DNA of 64,000 bases. It comes from Diadema setosum. Taxonomy: Eukaryota > Echinodermata > Echinoidea > Diadematoida > Diadematidae. Shown here piece after piece: positions 61,480 to 64,000 of this stretch. The stretch is from NCBI RefSeq assembly GCF_964275005.1, contig NC_092689.1, forward strand, positions 10,305,879 to 10,369,878, read 5' to 3'. The position numbers were made by a program, and so were the translations under genes. The notes beneath the pieces are model-generated. The model saw nothing but the letters and a program-made list of their open reading frames with translations. It had not been told where the DNA came from and did no database searches. How positions within the stretch are numbered: the first letter of the stretch is position 1; every line of letters begins with the position of its first letter.

Positions 61480-62480
61480 TACGCCAGCACTTCTTTTTCT
61501 TGTGTATAAAAAAAAAAGAAAAGATAAATCCAGATGACCCTACTGCGCGATTCCATGCAGAGACGAACGTGTTGTGCGTCAGACAAGAAGGGAAGTAGAA
61601 GCCGCGGGTAGGAGGACTATGTCGAAAAAGACAAACCCATAGCAAAGCATATATACACGTATTGTATAGATGAAGATTACTAGTTTTTACTCCTGATTAC
61701 TAGTATCCAGCAGGCCCATGATTAGAGACCGCCGGAGCAGAACGAGGACTGCGCTATCTGTCGCAAAGGAAAGAATCAATTTGACTTGTTGCAGACTCGG
61801 CCCTTTCATTGCAACAGATCCATTTCATATTCCTGCTTCAAATAATAATAGTATTACGTTCACCAGCCATGGCACAGTGGTAATGACATGATAGAATAAC
61901 GGGCTGGTGGAAATACATGGCCCATTTACCCTTGCGTTTGCACATGCACTGTCCAGCATGTCACAGATTGCATGTCAGAGCGGAGAAGTTCGCTGCAGCA
62001 GTACAGTGACATCTGAAGAACCGCTCTGGACTGGTTCCACTGAGTCGCTGACGTCATACGATGACCCACTGCCACACCAGGCCAGGTGACGGCCGATCGA
62101 TATAATGAGAGGAAATGTGTAGGCATTTTGTTGTCTGTGAAGTCACCTTATCAATTACCAAAGGGAATTTGGATAATGTTGCGGGTATGCCATGATGCTT
62201 TTGAGTTTGCACACGAATATCAAATGCACACAGAGTAGGCCCTATCTTGCGTGAACTCAATGCATGCCTGTCGATAATGGTTTTGCCCCGTAGAGAAACT
62301 GCAGAGGCAGTTTGTGTTGTTGAGGCAAACTTCTGCAGTGCTTTGCCAGAGTTCCTATACCAACTGCAGGGCTGCCTCTAGAGCGTACAGTGCTTTACGT
62401 GTATTCAACTGTATTGATAAGGACTATCGACCCAATATGGCTTCGCAAGCCCCTACCTAAACAAACAAGGCCTGCGCCTA
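61480..62480. other. Upstream region of the 62.5-kb candidate exon
   Basis: No clear gene. Contains an exact CRE (TGACGTCAT) near 62050 and a 60-codon plus frame (61907-62089) ending before a GTGACG donor-like site, which could be an exon but shows no known domain. Confidence 0.35.
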
Positions 62481-62499
62481 CTGCGTGGCTAGACCCATA

Positions 62500-62732
62500 G
62501 TTAGGACACGCCTCCAATTAGAGAGATCTGATTGGCTACTGGAGGGGGCTCGGCAGAGGCTCGACTGCCCTTTGTTTCTTTTCACGCAATGTTTGTGTAT
62601 AGCGAGATCTCAACGAGCTGCGCCACGCAAGCCGGTCTCATATGCTACGCGGAACGTCGAACCATCCACAGCTTACAGCCGTTTGATATACCTAACTGCC
62701 TCCCCGAAACATACTATCGTGAAAACAGGTAA
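62500..62732 (+). CDS. Candidate first exon of an unknown plus-strand gene
   Basis: A G+C-rich block with an inverted CCAAT box (GATTGGC at 62529), an ATG at 62589 opening a frame MFVYSEISTSCATQAGLICY... and a consensus AACAG|GTAAGG donor after 62731. A second frame across the same block is also open, so coding status is unproven; it might be a 5' UTR exon. No domain recognised. Any downstream exons would lie beyond base 64000. Confidence 0.3.
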
Positions 62733-62734
62733 GG

Positions 62735-64000
62735 TTATTTTGCTGCATGATTGTGATGCAATGTAATAATTATGATAATGTCTAGTTTTTATGTAGCGCA
62801 TTTCATACAGTACCGTCATACTGAAGAATTTTCAGCAAGCGGAATCTAGTCTCCTATCTTATGATGAGGAAACAATTTTTGATCAACGACATCATAGTCT
62901 ACCAAATCTGATAACTTACTTATTTTGTGGTTGTTGTTGTTGAAGATATCTAATTGAAAGACTGTACTCCATTACATGTTATTCTCTTTTTTTCTGACTG
63001 ATCAGATTTTAGGTGAAGTAATAGCATTTTAATGTTGGTGTGTGACGTGAGAGCGCAGAAGAAAGAGTATTGTACGTAGCTCCATGGGTGTTCTACACGA
63101 ACGATGTGCCCATTCTTACGAATGGTGCCTTGTAGGTTCTTCCCTGTAGGTCACCACAAGGTTGTCAGGCAGGTAGGCAGGAAAAAAATGTCTCCGAGAC
63201 TAAGAAGGGGTATAGTTTGTAAACGGTCATAGAGGTTTAAATGGCATAAATATATCTGTATATAGATTTATCTAAATCTTATTTTTTATATCGTTTGTTT
63301 GTGTGTTTATTCTGAACACTAAAAAGAAATAGCGAGCTCATAAAATATTTATGGATTTTCCTCCTATTATCGTGTTTGGGAAAGAAGCGAAACGATGGAA
63401 AAGCTATGGATTATCATTGAATATCACATTAATGATAGATAAAAACCACACTTGCACTATACTTCTGTTGGATTAGCTTCTTCATTCTTCGCAGGCTTAG
63501 ACTATCGCCGACTCAGGTGTTCTAAATACAAATACATACGAATAATGGAGCACCACACAAAATGTCTGTTTCTCAGCAGTGTTCTGTCGGTTATTTCAAC
63601 GGTGTTGCGTCAATGTTAGAAATGTGCATTACAAATAGTTGATAAAATCAGTATAATCAATATCTCCCACCAGAATGTTTCTAACGAATCAAAATCCAGT
63701 ATTCACGCTTTTTATGCCTGTGTATGTGGTATAATGATTTGCTGTGTGCAAGACACAGAGATATTAACTTGCTTGAAATCATGCTGATAAAAATTAGTAT
63801 ATTTGCTTCATTTCTATGTATCCTTCAAAGCTGACATGACTTTATAGAAAAAAAGCTGTAGATATTGCTAATATTTTGACTTTATAGGAGCGACCCATGC
63901 TTTATCTTGTGTTCCCGCGCGATTTTGCTAATCTTCTGAGACTGCCCGCTACACATCAAAATTCATCATTTTGAAGATAGCATGTGAGAGTGTGCATGGT
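62735..64000. other. Non-coding tail of the window
   Basis: AT-rich. A TTTTTATGTAGCGCATTTCATAC motif at 62790-62812 resembles the 3' end of a LINE or SINE. Nothing else recognised; if the 62.5-kb exon is real this is its first intron. Confidence 0.4.

Overview
The window is animal genomic DNA: AT-rich, intron-rich, and dense in small palindromic (MITE-like) DNA transposons, SINE/LINE fragments and microsatellites. Short exons flanked by consensus splice sites encode an Ig/SRCR/fibronectin-III receptor-like protein and a mitochondrial SSB. The SRCR gene and the repeat families fit an echinoderm, most likely a sea urchin. That is inference; nothing in the window proves the species.

Two host genes are recognisable, both on the minus strand. 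(1) 18626 down to 3773 is a modular cell-surface or secreted protein: signal peptide, first half of an Ig-like domain, SRCR domain, second half of an Ig-like domain, a 197-residue Ser/Thr-rich mucin-like exon, then four fibronectin-III-like exons. Every internal splice junction is phase 1, so any exon can be duplicated or skipped in frame. The 3' end (membrane anchor and cytoplasmic part, if any) was not found and probably lies beyond base 1. (2) 45296 down to 36289 is a complete SSBP1 (mitochondrial single-stranded DNA-binding protein) gene: six coding exons, 147 codons, a GC-AG first coding intron, and a probable 5' non-coding exon near 49051-49140.

Layout. 1-2000: remains of an LTR-type element with a TatD-nuclease-like fragment. 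2490-2748: a Cys-rich candidate exon. 3.7-18.6 kb: the SRCR/FN3 gene, whose introns hold a duplicated intron/exon block, a roughly 61-bp minisatellite packed with TGACGT/ACGTCA half-sites, a LINE 3' end and a decayed Ty3/gypsy pol fragment. 18.6-28.5 kb: mostly non-coding, with microsatellites, one promoter-like stretch near 23.86-24.03 kb and one long-TIR MITE. 28.55-34.01 kb: a DIRS-type element with well-preserved inverted termini and internal complementary region but a decayed interior. 34.9-49.2 kb: SSBP1, its introns loaded with MITEs and a tRNA-like palindromic repeat. 49.3-54.2 kb: no gene seen. About 54.2-56.82 kb: a 5'-truncated L1/Tx1-like LINE on the minus strand. 57-64 kb: MITEs, microsatellites and one candidate first exon at 62.5-62.73 kb on the plus strand.

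The points most worth a second look are the SRCR exon sitting between the two halves of one Ig domain, the layered intronic duplication that has made and discarded exon copies in the same gene, the CRE-half-site minisatellite, and the TatD-like fragment next to an LTR-like end.
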